From the NCBI GenBank assembly GCA_012729555.1, contig JAAYCX010000008.1, forward strand, positions 1 to 64,000: a stretch of DNA of 64,000 nt. The letters run 5' to 3'. Origin of the DNA: Acidobacteriota bacterium (GTDB lineage Bacteria; Acidobacteriota; UBA6911). The notes beneath the pieces were generated by a model, which ran no database searches, was not told the DNA's origin, and saw only the letters and a list, made by a program, of their open reading frames with translations. This document shows, one piece after another, positions 8,499 through 17,669 of the stretch. Made by a program: the position numbers and the translations under genes. Numbering within the stretch: the first letter of the stretch is position 1; each line of letters opens with the position of its first letter.

Positions 8499-9593
8499 AG
8501 ACTGAGGACCGGATAGTCCGTGGTTTTGCCGCCCAACAATCGCGGCGGATGCTGGAGAAGAGCGTGCGTTGGGAAACCGTCGCCTTCGTCCGTTGGATGC
8601 ATCTGCAGCGGGTCGGCCGCCCTCAGGCAGCGCACTATGTAGGACTATCGGTCAGTACCGTGGGCAACTGGGAGGAGAACTGGAAAGCGGTCCACCTGGA
8701 AACCGAACCCCGAGGCCGGCCGGTGCACACGGCCGACCGGGAAACGCGCGAGACCGTCGACGCCATTTTCGACCTGATGGGTCCCGGAGTCGGGCTGGCG
8801 GTGTTGCAGGAGCTCTTCCCGGAAGTGGCGCGGCGGGAACTGGAGTATATGCAACACTTGTACCGCAACAGCCATTGGAAAAGGAGCCGGGCGCTGATCC
8901 ATGCGCTGCGCTGGAAGCGCGTGGGCGCGGTCTGGGCGATGGATTATGCCGAACCCCCGGTTCCGGTGGATGGCATCTATCCCTGGATCCTGGTGGTGCG
9001 CGATCTCACCAGCGGCAAGCAGTTATTATCGCTGCCCGTTGAAAGGGCCGACGCTCCGACAACCATACTGGCCCTCAGGGCCCTGTTCCGGCAATACGGC
9101 GTTCCGCTGGTGATCAAATCGGACAACGGCAGCGCCTTTATCGCTGAGGAGATGGAGGATTTTTTGAAGCAACAAGAAGTAGATCATTTGCTATCGCCGC
9201 CGCGCATTCCGTCCTATAATGGAGCGTGCGAGGCCGGCATCGGCTCCCTGAAGACCCGGGCGCATCACGAATCCGCCCGGCACGACCGCCCGGGTGAATG
9301 GACATGCGATGACGTGGAGGCGGCGCGCCTCAGGTCCAATGAGACCAGCCGGCCCGGCGGCTTTCATGCACCTACACCAAATGAGCGCTGGAACCTTCGT
9401 CTTCTGATTTCAGCGGACGAAAGGCAGCAGTTCCGAGAACGAGTGGAAGCTTTTCGCGAGGAGGTTCGGGTTGAGCGTGGCTATGCGATCGGTGCCGATC
9501 TCGGCCGATCGATGCGCGCATCCATGAGCCGCCGCGCCATATCACGGGCCCTCGTGGCCCAGGGAATCCTGGAGTTCAGGTGGAGGCTAATTA

Positions 9594-9642
9594 CTCTACC
9601 GATTTTGCATCAAAAATCGGCAACAATTTCGTAGAGGGCACA
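9594..9642 (-). repeat. Right terminal inverted repeat of the four-gene transposon
   Basis: On the minus strand it reads TGTGCCCTCTACGAAATT and ends AAATCGGTAGAG, matching the left end. It contains CCGATTTTGCATCAAAAATCGG, an 8-bp hairpin, and the last codons and TAG of the second transposase. Confidence 0.7.
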
Positions 9643-9731
9643 CACCAGCGATCTGCGCCGTTGGGGCGCACTGAATTTTCTCGGGCTAAGAGGCTTGACA
9701 TTGAAAGGAAACCGAGAAGCTCTTTAATAAT

Positions 9732-9771
9732 TTAAAGGTAAACCCCCGCATAGCCGGGGGTTTACCTTTAA
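9732..9771. terminator. 17-bp stem hairpin between transposon and VapBC
   Basis: TTAAAGGTAAACCCCCG, loop CATAGC, then the exact reverse complement. It most likely works as a bidirectional terminator, with A/T-rich flanks on both sides. It is preceded by GAAGCTCTTTAATAA. The shape recalls a CRISPR repeat, but only one copy is present and no cas gene is seen. Confidence 0.55.
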
Positions 9772-9794
9772 GCAATTATTGGACTTTTTAGACC

Positions 9795-9822
9795 TTGACA
9801 TTCAAATTCGGCGGTATATACT
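9795..9822 (+). promoter_or_regulatory. Sigma-70-type promoter of vapBC
   Basis: TTGACA (9795-9800), 16 bases, then TATACT (9817-9822), 33 bases before the vapB ATG. The GGTATA repeats at 9814 and 9827 overlap it and could be the VapBC operator. Confidence 0.7.
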
Positions 9823-9854
9823 CAATGGTATAGCTCACCGATTTGGAGGACAAA

Positions 9855-10103
9855 ATGGATACTGCAAAATTATTTACTAACGGGCGAAGTCAGGCAGTGC
9901 GTTTGCCCAAGACTTATCGATTCGAAGGTAAGGAAGTATATATTAAAAAAGTTTCTCAAGGAATTTTAATAATACCTAAAGATAAATCAGTATGGGGTGT
10001 TTGGGAAGAAAATTTAAAAAAATATGACGAACCATTTATGACCGACAGGAATCAGCCTGATTCTCAACAGGATAGGGATGGTTTAAATGATCTATTTGAT
10101 TGA
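9855..10103 (+). CDS. vapB: VapB-type antitoxin (AbrB/SpoVT fold)
   Basis: This 82-residue protein begins [19 protein letters not shown], the signature swapped-hairpin DNA-binding domain of VapB antitoxins. It continues with a flexible acidic tail ([14 protein letters not shown]) expected to wrap the toxin. ATG 9855 is chosen over the in-frame TTG 9843 because GGAGG lies five bases upstream of it. The protein neutralises VapC and represses its own operon. Overlaps vapC by 17 bases. The DNA is much richer in A/T than the chromosome around it, a sign of transfer. Confidence 0.92.
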   Translation: MDTAKLFTNGRSQAVRLPKTYRFEGKEVYIKKVSQGILIIPKDKSVWGVWEENLKKYDEPFMTDRNQPDSQQDRDGLNDLFD

Positions 10104-10488
10104 TACCAATATCTGTATTTATTTAATGAACCAAAAACCTTCCAAAGTAATTCAAAAATTTAAAAATACAGAAGTTGGACAAATCGGCATATCGACTATC
10201 ACAGTATCCGAATTAAATTATGGTGTTGCAAAAAGCAATTTTAAAAAACAGAATGCTCAACGACTTGAAGAGTTTCTCACCCCATTTGAAATTTTGCCAT
10301 ATGATGAGGCTGCATCAAAATATTATGGAATGATTCGCACTGAGCTTGAATCACAGGGCAAAGTAATTGGCCCACTTGATATGCTTATTGCTGCTCATGC
10401 TCTAAGTAAGAATTTGGTATTAGTCACAAATAATGACAAAGAATTTCTAAGAATTAAATCATTAAAGGTTGAAAACTGGGCTGAATAG
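10087..10488 (+). CDS. vapC: VapC-type PIN-domain RNase toxin
   Basis: This 133-residue PIN nuclease starts [15 protein letters not shown] with the first catalytic Asp. Further acidic residues lie in TVSELNYG and [11 protein letters not shown], and VTNNDKEF closes the Mg-binding site. Family members cut tRNA or rRNA when freed from VapB. Coupled to vapB by overlap. All catalytic residues are present, so the pair should be active. It may stabilise the mobile region. Confidence 0.93.
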   Translation: MIYLIDTNICIYLMNQKPSKVIQKFKNTEVGQIGISTITVSELNYGVAKSNFKKQNAQRLEEFLTPFEILPYDEAASKYYGMIRTELESQGKVIGPLDMLIAAHALSKNLVLVTNNDKEFLRIKSLKVENWAE

Positions 10489-10764
10489 AAAGGAGGCGCT
10501 CCCGTTCCTTTTAATGTGGGGATTAACAGGACCCCCTACATATTGTGGTTCATCAATATCATGGCAAGGTGCTTTCAAGATTCGGATATTGATCGAAACC
10601 TCCGCAGTGGAAGTAGATCGCAAGGATAGGAAGGATCAGCTGCCGTATTCGTCAGGGCGCCGGTATTCCCTTCCCCCTCCCCTATTCCGATAAGTCTCCT
10701 TATGTCGACTCAGGCGGTATCATCTTGACTATGGGGGTATTGTAAAAAAATGGGATTGCTTCCC
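10489..10764. other. Intergenic stretch holding a displaced Rhs fragment
   Basis: No gene is supported here; the short plus-strand frame through it is covered by duplicated sequence. Bases 10623-10745 are an exact copy of the 5' remnant of the Rhs gene. Nothing is recognised in 10489-10622. Confidence 0.6.
10623..10745 (-). repeat. 123-bp direct repeat, downstream copy
   Basis: Identical over 123 bases to 14613-14735, in the same orientation. On the minus strand bases 10709-10623 encode the same Rhs piece (RLIGIGEGEGNTG) as the 5' remnant of the full gene. Confidence 0.95.
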
Positions 10765-11922
10765 CTATTCACCTGCTGCCACTTTGCCCGGCACCGCATA
10801 CATTTCTACCTTCTTTTCCGTCAGGACAGCAAGATATCGACCATCCGAGGATAATGCGCAACCTAGGATGCCTTCTTCTGCTTTTGTTTTTAAAAGGATT
10901 TTTTGAGTCACCAAGTCATAAACGACAATCCAATGTAATGGATTTTTATCGAGCAATAACCTAAGACCACTCAATTTCGAATATTCCATTGCAATCACAG
11001 AAGCCTGCCGAGCAGGCATGACTCTCATGATTCCTTCATGTTTCGACAAAATTACAGGCTCACTTCTCTTTCCTCCATTTATCGAAAACCAATAGCTACG
11101 AAATTCAGAAGTATTTGGTATCTGATAGGTAACCGCCATGCCTAGAGTAGTATATTGCACTTGAGAATATTGCCCCACCTTGATTCCGAAAGGTTCCCAG
11201 GGACCGCCAATACGTTTCTCCTTAAGAATGTAATTATCTGGTCCTTGTTTTTGAATTCCCAGAATATGGTCTCCCCAGATATCTTGAACATCCAGATCCG
11301 TGACATCTTCCTGCTCAACCGTCTTTGAAATGCGCGAGTCGATGACCTCTATTCTTGAGTTGTAGAGGGTATAACCTAGCTTCAATATAAAAAACGGCCC
11401 GGAACGAGGTGTAATTAATTCGTATGCCCAATATTGTCCTTTCGGTAGATCAAGGATCCTGTCACTAAGCATTTTTAGGTTGGAATCTAACACTTGCAGG
11501 TGGCCATTAATTATTCCCGCATATACACCTGATGAAAGAGGTTGGATTCGTGAACCATATCCAATTTGGGCTAAATATCCTGACTCACCTAAGACAGGCC
11601 ACTCCGATTTCTTTATGAGCTTTCCGTCTGTCTTGTCTATAAACAGTGAAACAAAGTCAGAACCAGCTTTCTCAGGACTGCTCTTGGTTGCCAGTTCGAT
11701 TTGCCTATTTTGCCGAAACCAACTGATTATGACTTCATCCGCGGCAGAAAATTGCAGACTTATACGCGAATATCGCGACTCCGATATATCCGAACGCCAT
11801 ATCCAATTTGGAGGGACATTAAGTGTACTTAAATCCAATGACCAAACCGGTTTATCTATAGCAAACAAAATGCCTTGATATCCCAATACAAAAAAGCCCA
11901 AGATGACAATATATCTACTCAT
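10765..11922 (-). CDS. Exported protein coupled to the Rhs gene (possible partner or immunity protein)
   Basis: The ATG at 11922 sits in TAATG, overlapping the Rhs stop, so translation is coupled. The frame is open further upstream, but this start gives a clean signal peptide (MSRYIVILGFFVLGY, cleavage after GILFA) and 385 residues. The mature part has repeated beta-strand blocks (SGYLAQIGYG, GVYAGIINGHLQVLDSN, GCALSSDGRYLAVLTEKK) like a WD or YVTN-type propeller. GC content is low compared with the chromosome. Genes coupled after Rhs toxins often encode immunity proteins, but this one is larger than usual and exported, so the role is open. Confidence 0.6.
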   Translation of the reverse strand: MSRYIVILGFFVLGYQGILFAIDKPVWSLDLSTLNVPPNWIWRSDISESRYSRISLQFSAADEVIISWFRQNRQIELATKSSPEKAGSDFVSLFIDKTDGKLIKKSEWPVLGESGYLAQIGYGSRIQPLSSGVYAGIINGHLQVLDSNLKMLSDRILDLPKGQYWAYELITPRSGPFFILKLGYTLYNSRIEVIDSRISKTVEQEDVTDLDVQDIWGDHILGIQKQGPDNYILKEKRIGGPWEPFGIKVGQYSQVQYTTLGMAVTYQIPNTSEFRSYWFSINGGKRSEPVILSKHEGIMRVMPARQASVIAMEYSKLSGLRLLLDKNPLHWIVVYDLVTQKILLKTKAEEGILGCALSSDGRYLAVLTEKKVEMYAVPGKVAAGE

Positions 11923-14699
11923 TATCGTGGAAATCCCATAGGCGAAAATATTGTTTCTCCCAAACCTACATCGATTGCTCCATGAATAAGCCATAGTCCC
12001 ATATCTTTCAATGAGCCATACCAGGGGTTCCCTCCTGATGCAGTATCCACGTGAAAATGATGAGATGGTTCACTATGCAAATGAAGGGAATTCCAACCGG
12101 GATACCGCTTATCTTTTGATACATTCACCATTTGCCGCAATCGGACGGGGGCATTTTCATTAAGTGTAAAGTTCCAGTTCCCTCCGGCAAGCCAAGGACT
12201 TCCTGTTTCGCCATAGCTTCCTTGATTTATCCATCCCAAAGCTTGATCAACAGAAGATCCCATCAAATTTGCAAGCTCTTGCGCGTTAAGATTAAGATGT
12301 TGCTCATAAGTTTTACTTGCGCGTTGTATATCATAGAACTGCTCATTCGTCAAAAACCTTCCATTCCATTCATTCAACATGGAAAGCGCCGAAAAGCTCG
12401 CATATGTCAGGGGTGTTTCCGCACCTACGATAAGCAGATTAAAGCTCTTTCCGTCATAAAAGCTAAGTGGCATATCAGCTGGAATTACTACTCCCGCACC
12501 AGCTGTCAGCCATGTATTGGTAGCATCACATGACATTGCTGCGCCATCTTGGTAACACCATTCAGAAAGCCCAAAGGGATCAACATATCTCAATGGATTA
12601 TTAAGCACATATGAATATGCGTTCCAGCTCTGCGGATTGGCGACTCTGGCTCCGAAATTTGCCGGATCCGGGGATAGAAACCTGCCTTGTGCCCCAGAGT
12701 AATTTCTAAATAGAAAGTAATCCAGCCCGGTCTCATCCCGTTCTTTGCCGGTAAACTTCTGCGGGGCATTGCTATCGATCCAGGCATCAGGATTGGCCGG
12801 GAAATTCATATTCGCCCGGTTATAGTCCGAACTGCTCAGCATCCGGCCAAATGGTAGATAGTCGTAATTTTCCACCACCGTTCCGCTCGAATTCGTTATC
12901 GTCCGCACGCTTCCCAGCATATCCGCAAACAAATAGGATGTTCCAGCGCTTGCCGGCGCCTGACTGGAGTATTCCGCCGCCAATTTACCCAGCGCGTCAT
13001 AGACATAATAGGTCGTCGTTGCCGCGCCGCCATAGGGCGTCCAGACCTTCTTTACCCGTTGGCCGTCGCCGTCGTAAGCAAACGCTCCGTTGCCGTTCCC
13101 CGTGCTCGTGACCGCTATGTTCCGGTTTTCGGCATCATAGGCCAGATCATAGGGAGTGTAAGTCGTCTGATTGCCAGCCGCATCAAACTGCGCTCCGGCG
13201 GTCGTGAGCCGATTTGTTGCGTTACTGAAATGACTCGGCAAGGTGGGTTCCCGTGAATCCGCATATGCCAGTCCCTGCGACGATGCTACCCAGCGGTTTC
13301 CGTAGCGGTCGTACCCGTATTCCCGACTCCAGCTGCCGCTCTCATTCGCCGTAAACAGCCGGTTCAGATTGTCATACGTGTAATTTTGCGTCCAGGTCCT
13401 TCCCGGGCGGTTGATCACCTGGCTGGCCACATTCCCATTATTCTCCGTGGCCCAAAAATTGTAACCGATTTCCACTACGTTTCCGCTTCCCAGGGTCGTT
13501 CCCAACCTGTAATGCGTCGTCGTCCCGGGCGCCTGGTAATCCATCGTCTCCCAGAGATTGTTGCCAAGTTTCATCTGGGCGACGCGGCCTCCGGCCGTAA
13601 AGGGATAGTTGATTCCCGCAGCCGTCATATCCGCATAATTCAATGCGCCAGAATAGACCTTGTTCGTCCTTCCCGCGTCATCCACATCATAATTCACTTC
13701 TCTTCCCGAAGGGTACTGCATCCCCCTAAGCGCGCCATTGAGATACCAGTCGTAGCTGAATATCAGGTCTCCCCCATATCCGCTGATACCATGGGCGCTG
13801 GCCGCAACATTGCCAAGAGAATTGTAAACGTAATAGGCCGATGCCACGCTCGAACTGGCGGACTTCAGGTTTCCGATGTCGGGAGCAGTCGATGTAGCGG
13901 AAGTGTGGTATTCATAGGTTACATCCGGCGTGCTGTCACTATAGTCCTTTGTCAGGAGTCGCTGCAGGGCATCGTAGGAATACGCGGCACTTATATTGCG
14001 CGCATCGGTCCTCGTCAGCAGATCTCCGCTTTCCATATAGGAGTAATTCGTATTCCCGCTCTCGGGGTTGCTCGCCTGCAGCAATCGGCCCAGTGTACTA
14101 TAGGAATAATACCGATTTTGGACCCCCTGCGTCACCTGCAGGAGGTTATCCGTAACATCATAGGCGTAGGTGGTGCCATAATTGAGCGCGCCGGGATCCT
14201 CCACGACCTCGACCATCCGTCCCATGCCGTCAACCCTTTGCTTTCTTGCCTTTAGCGCAGGATCGGTCACCGTCGTCCATTCGGCGTCGTACTCCATGCG
14301 GGTAATTCCTGTGCGATTTGTGGTCTGTTCGCAGCTTGTGGGTTGTGCGGCACCCTTGAACGCAGCCGTTGCTATTATGCGCCCCAGCAGATCATATTGC
14401 GTGCAGGTCCACTCGAATCCCGGATCGCTCCTGTCCACGTTCCTGTATGGTGACGTGCTGAATACCCGGCGCCCGCCCGATGGATAGGAATATATCGCTG
14501 CGGTCTTTATTCCATCGCTGCTCCCCGTTATCGGGGATCCGTCCGATGTTTGGTTTAAGTAGGCTCTGCCCAATTGATCATAATGTGTAACCGATTCCAG
14601 TTTCCCGTCTGCAGGATAGGAAGGATCAGCTGCCGTATTCGTCAGGGCGCCGGTATTCCCTTCCCCCTCCCCTATTCCGATAAGTCTCCTTATGTCGAC
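11922..14699 (-). pseudogene. Rhs/YD-repeat protein with variable C-terminal tip, 5' truncated
   Basis: The frame is open from 14699 (TGA at 14702-14700) to TAA at 11922. It shows many YD repeats (YDLLGRI, YDALQRLL, YENLNR-type) and the RHS core end DYFLFRNYSGAQGRFLSPDP. The LRYVDPFGL boundary is near residue 695 counted from the TTG at 14573. About 190 residues follow as a distinct tip with a histidine-rich segment (LHLHSEPSHHFHVDT). Such tips are typically toxins of polymorphic systems. No signal peptide, N-terminal carrier domain or credible start remains, so the copy is truncated, although the toxin tip is intact. Confidence 0.8.
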
Positions 14700-14735
14700 T
14701 CAGGCGGTATCATCTTGACTATGGGGGTATTGTAA
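14613..14735 (-). repeat. 123-bp direct repeat, upstream copy
   Basis: Exact partner of 10623-10745, 3,990 bases away. It covers the first 29 codons of the remaining Rhs frame plus 36 bases upstream, including the in-frame TGA. Recombination between the copies would remove the Rhs gene and its coupled neighbour. Confidence 0.95.
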
Positions 14736-14813
14736 CCGAAGATCGGAGCGATCAATATTGGATTTTTGACACGGCGGTATTTATTGCAGGGGCGGATTGG
14801 CTGCCGGGGCGGG

Positions 14814-16352
14814 TCAAAAAAACAGCGATTCCGGGTCGGGCACGGCCGGGGCCACGGGTGGCGGGCGGATCGGGAGGCCCAGGCAGGCAAGGATTTTCGT
14901 GATGGCCTCCGGTGAGTCGATGGCGGCCATGATCCGCATTCTACCCCCGCAGCGGGGGCAGCAGAAGACGTCCAGTTCGAAGACCCGTGCCATCAGTTGA
15001 GCCCAGGAATAATTTCTCTTTTTTCCCTGCCCCCTGTTTTCGGCTTCCGGACTTGCCTGGCTCTCCGCGGAAGCCCTGAGGCTGCCCTGAGAGCCGTCCG
15101 GGGATTCATCCGATTCCGGTTTCGACCGCGGGACAATCCTCGGGCGGAAGGCGGACCGGGGAGCCAGCACCCCGTAATAACTGATGATGTTGTAGCGCGG
15201 CGGCGGCACCAGGGCCGCCAGGCGTTGCATCAGTTCCAGCGGATGATAGACGACGTGGCTCGTCCCGTCGCTCCAGCGCCTCTTGAGGCGGTAGAGCAGC
15301 CGGCCGTCCTCCAGGCGCGACAGCCTCCCGGTGGCGATCGGGGGACGCGCGGCGTAGCGTGCCAGTTGCTCCAAACGTTTGCGGTCATGGGCGGGAGCAG
15401 CGACGCCGGCATGAACACTGAACCCGCCGGAGGCCGCGCAACCGGCTTTGACGGGCTCGACCCCTTCACCCGGCTGCGCTCCCAGCATGATGACGCCTCT
15501 TCCGGCACGCGGTCCCGTGGCCACCCGCCCCGAAACCGAGGCGCTGTACAGTTCGGCCAGCAGAGGCTGCTCGTCCCACAGCTGGTCCACACCGTACGCA
15601 TCGGCTTCTGAATCCAGTCCCCGGGCCTTCAGAAGTCTCCCGACCCGCTGCCGGACGCGCCGCGCCACGCGCGCCACTTCCCTGTCATCGGGCGCCAAAA
15701 CGCGACGGAAGACGGGAACCTCTTCGCCGTTTTCCAGGTAGATGCCGTCCAGGGCAAGCATGTGGAAATGGGGGTCGAGATTGAGCGCATCGCTGAAGCG
15801 CTAGATGAAGAGGACGGCGCCCGAGCGGGCGCGGCGGTTCCGAGACCGCATCCCCGCCCGGCGGCGGATGGAGGCGAATACAGTCCGCTGGAAGATCCTG
15901 GCGACGGCAGTCACCAGCGAAGCGTCATAGGCGAGGCGGTAACGCAAGGGATAGGGAACGGACAGCACCCGTCGCCGGACCGGTTCCTCGGGAAAAACCC
16001 GGTCCGCGAGGTGCGCGGCCGTATCCGCCATGCGCCGGCCGCAGCAGGAGGGGCAGAAGCCGCGGCATTTGCAGGAATAGGGCACGATCCGGTCGATCCC
16101 GCAACCGTCGCAGTGCATGCGCAGAAATCCCCCGGCCGCCGCACCGCACTCGAGGAACTTGCGCAGTTCGCGCTCGACGAAGCGGGGTACCGGCCGGCTG
16201 CGCTCGCGCTGCCGGGCCAGGAAGGTTGCCAGGTGCCCGGCGACCGTTTCATGGAGCACGGTTTTCTCCGGCCGGCGCGGGAGATAGGCCTCGGCCGACT
16301 CGCGCACGGCACAGCAACGCCAGGCTTCGAGCACAGCGGCCGGACAACCCAT
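14814..16352 (-). pseudogene. IS91-family transposase interrupted by one amber codon
   Basis: Two pieces, 16352-15801 and the segment down to 14814, lie in the same frame, separated only by TAG at 15803-15801. The N-terminal part carries the zinc-binding domain of IS91 transposases (CDGCGIDRIVPYSCKC, FCPSCCGRRM). The second carries the HUH motif in DPHFHMLALDG, the conserved RYNIISYYGVLAPRS block and a C-terminal CPRCGGRMRI zinc knuckle. The family usually reads Gln (FIQRF) where the TAG stands, so one C-to-T change (CAG to TAG) explains the loss. The enzyme would drive rolling-circle transposition. IS ends were not located with confidence. Confidence 0.88.
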
Positions 16353-16825
16353 AGGCCTGCCCTCCCGGCGGTGACCCTGCCGGACCTTCCGGCTATGTAT
16401 CTAATGAGGCCAGGGGTGGTTTGAGCGAAGGATTCTGAATTCAGGGGCCCGGAGGAATTCTCCGGTGAGGGTTCTGCTTGAGATGGCTGGGGGTTCTGGT
16501 GAGCCGTGAAGGAATCGAACCTTCAACCTGCTGATTGGTCCGCTCCTCCCCTTCCGCTGTTGGTTCCACCCCGAGATTCGCCTGCGGGGATTATAAAACG
16601 GCGCCATCCACACCGTCAGCACAGGTATGATGGGGATAGAGGCTTCGTCCGGCTACGGTGCATGCCTTGAGCGAACTATGGAACCTGTTCAAGATCGACC
16701 TGGAGTCCGGCGAAATCTGTTGATGCGCGAGCGCTGATTTCCGAAAACGGCAGCAGATGCTTCCTGTAATATCCCTATGCTTCCTAGCGTTTGTACCGCG
16801 TCCCTCAACGTCCCGGATGCGATTC
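16353..16825. other. Non-coding scar region beside IS91 remnant
   Basis: No complete gene is seen in 473 bases. It holds a tRNA 3' fragment (16497-16536) and otherwise only short frames, such as a minus-strand frame at 16401-16622 without support. The mixed content and remnants suggest old integration and deletion events. Confidence 0.55.
16497..16536 (-). other. tRNA-Thr 3' fragment (candidate attachment site)
   Basis: On the minus strand it reads AATCAGCAGGTTGAAGG, then TTCGATTCCTTCACGGCTCA and CCA. That is the 3' side of the anticodon stem, the variable loop, a perfect T-arm (GAAGG/CCTTC), the 3' acceptor strand, discriminator A and an encoded CCA, as in many tRNA-Thr(UGU) genes. The 5' half is absent: no GAGCCGT is found upstream. 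Such 3' ends are what integrases leave at the distal junction of an island. By polarity the inserted DNA would lie to the right of it or have been lost. Confidence 0.65.
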
Positions 16826-17617
16826 CTATTTCTTCATGGCGTTGTAGACATCATCCTGCGACTCTAGCAGGGATTGAACCGCAGGGGAGATCCGGAAGTC
16901 GGCAGATCCCGATGAGCCCTCGCGATCCTTGACCGATTGCAGGAGTACTGTTTTCTCACGGTCCGACGGCGTGGTTTCGGCATATTCGTCAGGAACATCA
17001 AAAAAGGAGCCGTCCGGATCCCCTGGAAGGACGCGGGTCGTTTTCTTTACGAACAGCCCGGTGAGGGTTCCTTCGGAATCGTATCTTCGCCCCTCCGCTT
17101 GAATGCACCAGCAGCCGAGGCCGGGAGCATACCACTCGGTGGCCTCCACCCTGCCGTCACCCAGCGGCGTTATGCGCTGGTATCGGAAGGTGTCGTACCC
17201 TTCGACCCTCCCGGTCCCCAGGAAGGAAACCGTGGCATCGGGGCGGCAGTCCGACAGCTTCGATCGTGAAGGAATGGCGATCCCAAGGTTGGAAAAATCG
17301 ACCGTAGTCTTGAGCTTGTGAAAATCCGACAGCGTAACGTCGCGCATCCCTCGGATGTCTCGTATGTTGCGTTGCCCATGTCGCTCGTCGAGCCACCCCG
17401 TGGATATCGCTCCGTCGCTTCTGAGGGCCCAGTAAAGATTTTGCTTTTGCGCCGTGTGTCCCGTGGTCGGATCTGTGGATGTTTCATTGTAGAGAGCCGT
17501 AAAGGGCAAACTGGGTTCCTGCCCCCTTACCGTGGAGTTGAGCGCAAAAACAACCAGGACACATAAAGCCAGCGCAAATCCCGTATACAGTCCGATCCGT
17601 TTTCTGAGCTGATTCAT
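16826..17617 (-). CDS. Exported protein of unknown function
   Basis: 263 residues from ATG 17617, chosen because GGGGAGG lies just upstream; the longer frame has no credible start. Signal peptide or anchor at about 11-33 (IGLYTGFALALCVLVVFALN). The mature part contains YNETSTDPTTGHTAQKQNLY, GLGCWCIQAEGRRYDSEG and DVPDEYAE, resembling exported acidobacterial proteins that describe field-value changes, but I do not recognise the family. It lies 52 bases downstream of the cysteine-rich peptide gene, same strand, so the two probably share a transcript. Confidence 0.65.
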   Translation of the reverse strand: MNQLRKRIGLYTGFALALCVLVVFALNSTVRGQEPSLPFTALYNETSTDPTTGHTAQKQNLYWALRSDGAISTGWLDERHGQRNIRDIRGMRDVTLSDFHKLKTTVDFSNLGIAIPSRSKLSDCRPDATVSFLGTGRVEGYDTFRYQRITPLGDGRVEATEWYAPGLGCWCIQAEGRRYDSEGTLTGLFVKKTTRVLPGDPDGSFFDVPDEYAETTPSDREKTVLLQSVKDREGSSGSADFRISPAVQSLLESQDDVYNAMKK

Positions 17618-17669
17618 GGTTTCCTCCCCTTTGCTGGAAACAACACTGCGACCAGAAGATGAGGCAATG

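Larger units (their letters stand above)
4990..9634 (+). pseudogene. DDE transposase (DD35E), second transposase, split by IS21 after four codons
   Basis: Ancestral start GTG 4990 follows GGGAGG at 4975-4980 with 9-base spacing. The frame runs through 5002 and, once IS21 and one target copy are removed, continues from 8499 to the stop at 9634, giving 382 residues (MKTEETED, then RIVRGFAAQQSRR). HTH region VGLSVSTVGNWEENW; catalytic residues D in WAMDYAEP, D in KSDNGSAF and E in YNGACEAG, spaced DD35E. The current fragment 8499-9634 keeps all catalytic residues but has lost its start and SD; the in-frame ATG 8549 has no good SD. Its last codons run into the right inverted repeat. Probably inactive unless the IS21 promoter region drives a shortened form. 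Confidence 0.8.
2477..9642 (+). mobile_element. Unrecognised four-gene transposon with two DDE transposases (carries nested IS21)
   Basis: The ends are imperfect terminal inverted repeats of about 50 bp sharing the blocks CGAAATT, CGATTTT and GTAGAG. Inside is one operon with gaps or overlaps of -8, +16 and about -15 bases: a 497-aa DD39E transposase, two small HTH/coiled-coil proteins and a DD35E transposase. Without the nested IS21 element it is about 3.7 kb. The left end interrupts a VWFA gene. I see no target duplication, so the outermost bases are uncertain: CTGGTGT is shared just outside both ends. The gene set does not match an IS family I can name. Confidence 0.72.

Noticed and set aside
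9732-9771. CRISPR array
   Set aside because: A single palindrome, no spacer-repeat series and no cas gene in 64 kb.
10469-10693. 74-codon plus-strand frame after vapC
   Set aside because: It runs through the duplicated Rhs fragment of the opposite strand and has no SD or family motif.
16401-16622. Small minus-strand gene over the tRNA fragment
   Set aside because: The frame covers the tRNA-like sequence and gives no recognisable protein.
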